Shown here: positions 60,831 to 64,000 of the stretch, piece after piece
Position numbering within the stretch: the stretch's first letter is position 1
Layout of the letters: every line of letters begins with the position of its first letter
From: Plectrocnemia conspersa
Lineage: Eukaryota > Arthropoda > Insecta > Trichoptera > Polycentropodidae
NCBI GenBank assembly: GCA_009617715.1
Contig: VTFK01000371.1
Span: forward strand, 372,001-436,000
Direction: 5' to 3'
DNA: 64,000 bases
Position numbers and translations under genes: made by a program
The notes under the pieces: generated by a model
Told to the model about the DNA's origin: nothing
The model's database searches: none
The model's input: the letters and a program-made list of their open reading frames with translations, nothing else

Positions 60831-63569
60831 GATGTGACAAGGTGTCAGATATTTTATACTCTTGATTCGAGACGTCTCTGGTGCATCACAGATGCAGCAA
60901 TTGCTTCGCCAATTGCATCGCTTGCATATTTGCACAAAAAAACATATTCACGCCTAGAATAAGTGAAAAAGCAAGGTAAACACACTTCAAATGTCGTTAA
61001 TGCAATAGGTAGATTATAAATGTGGTTATTACGCGAGGTACGCGCATTGTCTATTGCATCTTTGATTCACATAAGGGTTGTTTTAATGGTTTGGTTGAAT
61101 TAATAGCATTCGTAAAGCTAATAAATATTTAATATTTTATTTAAAAGCAATATTATAAAAATATTTCTCTCATACGAAAATACATATTATTTTAGATAAT
61201 TAAGAATGTTGTATATTTACATAAGGAAAATTGAACACCATTAAGGAAAATTGAAATTTTAATTAATTACATATATTAAATTTAAATGGTACAAGTGTAA
61301 ATAAATGATTTGTATCTATACGTAAGTTAATAAATAATTTTCCCAAATGTGTAAATAAATAAATAAACAACAGAGCAAACGTTTTGCAAAAATAAATAAA
61401 ATGTATATTAAAAAAAAGTACAATTGAATAAACAATTAAATATGTGTATATGGTAATATAAAATTAAATGTATGCTATTTACTTAAAGAAAATACATATT
61501 AAATTAATATATAGTCATATCAAATCGAAAAAATCGAAAATATATAATATTTAAATATTACTGTACAGACATTTTATTTATCGTTATTTTAATTATGAAT
61601 TAATTTAATCACAGATAATTACAATTGAATAAACAACTAAATACATATGTGAATAATTATTATATATAAATAATTACTATAAGCAAAAAATAACATATTA
61701 AATTAATGTATAAAAAGACGTATATATTTACATGTAAAATCCAAAATATCTGATACTAAAATATTAGTTAAATAAATTTTCGAATGCACATTCAAGAAAA
61801 AAGTATTGCTAGGAAATATAATTTTTAGCTATTAAGATTAAAAATTATTAATTTTCTAGTATCTTCAGAAAATTTATCATTACTTGAAAACCAGATTTTT
61901 TAAAATTTATAACAATTTAGTTAATAATATTGAATATATTTGATAATCTCAATGTTAATAATTTATAATTAAAATAACGATAAATTAAATGGTTCTACAG
62001 ATAATTTAAAACGTTTTCTCTGTTGTTTATTTATTTATTTATTAATTAAGGAAAAAAAAATTCTTACTTTCGTATAAATACATAATAATAACACATCCAA
62101 AATTTTTTGTTTTTCTTTTGGTTTGTAAATATCAAAACATTCTTTATTATCTAAAATTATACGTAAATTCATATGAAAGCAAGGTTTTTATAAATTTGCT
62201 CCCACCACATTAAAATATAATATTTATAATTTTAAAAACTGTAAAAGTTTCAGTGATTTAACAGTGACATAACAAATAATATTCTAATTAATTGTAATGC
62301 TTATGTATTTAAATTATATTTTTGTCATTTAGAATAATTACATTTTTGTATGATATATTATCTTTAAAAAAAATCTTTTCTATCTTAGTAAATTATTGTT
62401 GATCTAATCATTCGACTCTTATTCATTTTTTCCATAAAAATATAATCATATTAATACGTAAAAACGGTATGAAGATAAAATTAATCTTGAAAAAAAATAT
62501 ACCGAATAAATTTACACATGGGATGAATTACATTAGAAAGAAATACACGTAATAAAATTACCACAGCAATAAATTTTACAATTCAGTATTTATTTTAATT
62601 TAACATTCATTAGTCCTTTAACCCTTTTAAATGTGGATATTAAATAGAAAAAACCAATATTAATAATATGCATTTTTTCCATAAATATATTTTATTAGTG
62701 ATTTTAAATATATTTTTTTACGCAGACATAAAACGCTTTGTGTTTTTTATTTGATGTTTTAAATTTAAATTTTATTTATTTTATTTTTTAAAAATTAAAA
62801 TTAGTGGAATTTTTGTATTGTTCTGTATTATTTAAGTGTTTTTTTTTTTGTATATCTTACTAATCTAAATTACTAATTTAATTGATTTTACAGAATATTT
62901 TTTTAAAAAATACACATTTTTGATATTTTATATGCACATAGAAAAGGTTTAAAATGTTACTGGACAATGTAAAATTACTTGTAAAGTTACTGGGCAATAC
63001 ATATATAATTTTTGCTTTGTAATTTTATCACGTATAATTTTTTATTTATTTAATGTCATGATATTTTTCTTTGAAACATTAATTTTATTTTTCTACAAAT
63101 AGTAATAAAAACTTGTATTGTTCCTTCGTTAAAAAGTATTAAATATAGACAAAAAACAAAAAGTCTAAGCAATATTTATACATATTTGCTGAAACAAAAT
63201 TGGCATATAAAAAAAAAGTTATCGTTTCCAATTGTTGACTCAATGATTTAAAGTCCGATGTGCTACGTTAATTTTATTTTATTTATTTCAATAATATTTT
63301 TTAAAAGACTCTTTATCACTAAGCCGCATCTTATGAATTGATTTTTATGACTTGATAACAAACTTAATTTAAGCAAAAAATGTAAACCAGATTATTTAAC
63401 TGTAATACACCAATCTTATTTTTTACAAGTATATTTTGGTTATTGCTTTATTATTTCTAAAGATAAAATAAAATGTTGTGCGTAGATGATGTATCAGATT
63501 TACCCCTGTAATGTTACAACGGTAGATTAACTTTAATACTAATATAGTAAATAAGTTTATTTTACTATA
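60831..63569. other. AT-rich sequence, no gene
   Basis: This is one of the most AT-rich parts of the window. ACAATTGAATAAACAA recurs at 61420 and 61621 with similar following sequence, suggesting an old duplication with a period of about 201 bp. TTAACCCTTTTAAATG near 62618 is a lone TTAA/CCC word. Confidence 0.5.
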
Positions 63570-64000
63570 CAAAAACATCGACCGAGCTTTACCAGTGAAA
63601 GTCCATCAAGCTTTCCGCGGTTACTATATCGTTACGTACTTGTGGAAATTCGTGCGTCGCGAAAAATATAATATACGCCGTCAGTAAAAACGGTATTACG
63701 GCAATGTACGAAACATAAAAATAATAATATAACCGAATGGGGCGAAGTTTTCCCGGGAACCAGCTCGAGCCATTTGCCGTTGACGTTTATTCGGTTGACT
63801 GATGGTCAGTGGAAATTGTGCAAGTTTCGCCGCGGGAATTGCTCATCATCAATCCAATTCGCGACACGCTAGTGTATGAAAGTGTTATTAAAAAAGTTTT
63901 GCCGTTTGCATATTCATAAGGTTGTTGCGCGAGCTTTTTAACACGAATTTTGACCCACAGTTGAGGTACGCCCGAGAAGTTACAGGACTTTAATATATCA
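63570..64000. other. GC-richer island at the window edge
   Basis: It contains TTTCCCGGGAACCAGCTCG, TTTCGCCGCGGGAATTG and CGCGACACGCTAG. No open frame or splice context was recognised. It may continue beyond the window. Confidence 0.3.

Noticed and set aside
1..64000. Complete tRNA or rRNA genes, CRISPR arrays, phage or bacterial operons
   Set aside because: None seen; the composition and transposons are those of an arthropod nuclear genome.

Overview
The window reads as nuclear DNA of an arthropod, most probably an insect. It is strongly AT-rich, has no convincing protein-coding host gene, and carries eukaryotic transposable elements of types common in insects: jockey-like and other non-LTR retrotransposons, a hAT element, a mariner fragment, TA-flanked MITEs and a TTAA-flanked element. 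The species cannot be told from the sequence. No complete tRNA or rRNA gene, CRISPR array or bacterial feature is visible. The setting looks like a gene desert or very long intron: AT-rich sequence with scattered more GC-rich islands that may be conserved regulatory DNA.

Layout. 517-4747 is an essentially full-length, decayed jockey-like element on the minus strand, bounded by a perfect 12-bp target duplication; ORF1 zinc knuckles, endonuclease and reverse transcriptase remain recognisable across frameshifts. A TA-flanked inverted-repeat element (44-bp TIR, about 0.83-0.87 kb) occurs three times, at 10523-11354, 29442-30310 and 57363-58175. A hAT element (14431-15874) with a perfect 8-bp duplication sits inside a reverse transcriptase gene of 'LINE B'; a second LINE B copy (54686-56130) reads open except for a single in-frame stop codon. 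A third family, 'LINE C', leaves four clear 3' ends (18030-19180 plus; 38370-38830 minus; 52125-52412 plus; 57290-58530 minus, split by the third MITE) and perhaps a fifth near 60.7 kb. At 26.5-27.2 kb lies a decayed gene of a repeat-borne arthropod protein, at 48.2-48.5 kb a mariner transposase fragment, and at 36231-37081 a TTAA-flanked element containing four spaced copies of a GTGACAACCCTG motif.

The most interesting signals are: (1) the 3' hairpin of LINE C, whose stem changes by compensating pairs between copies while the roughly 20-nt loop is kept, suggesting a structure recognised by its reverse transcriptase; (2) a juxtaposed 3'/5' splice signal at 44527/44528 with a second 5' splice site 34 nt downstream, which fits a recursive splice site or microexon in a long plus-strand intron; (3) the three-copy MITE family with a second inverted repeat nested inside it; (4) a 15-16-bp minisatellite at 40799-40964; and (5) a perfect GC-rich 16-bp hairpin at 42169-42205.

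The elements do not form a pathway. They record successive insertions, two of them clearly nested (hAT into LINE B; MITE into LINE C), which gives relative ages. All comparisons were made by eye; no alignment or database search was run.
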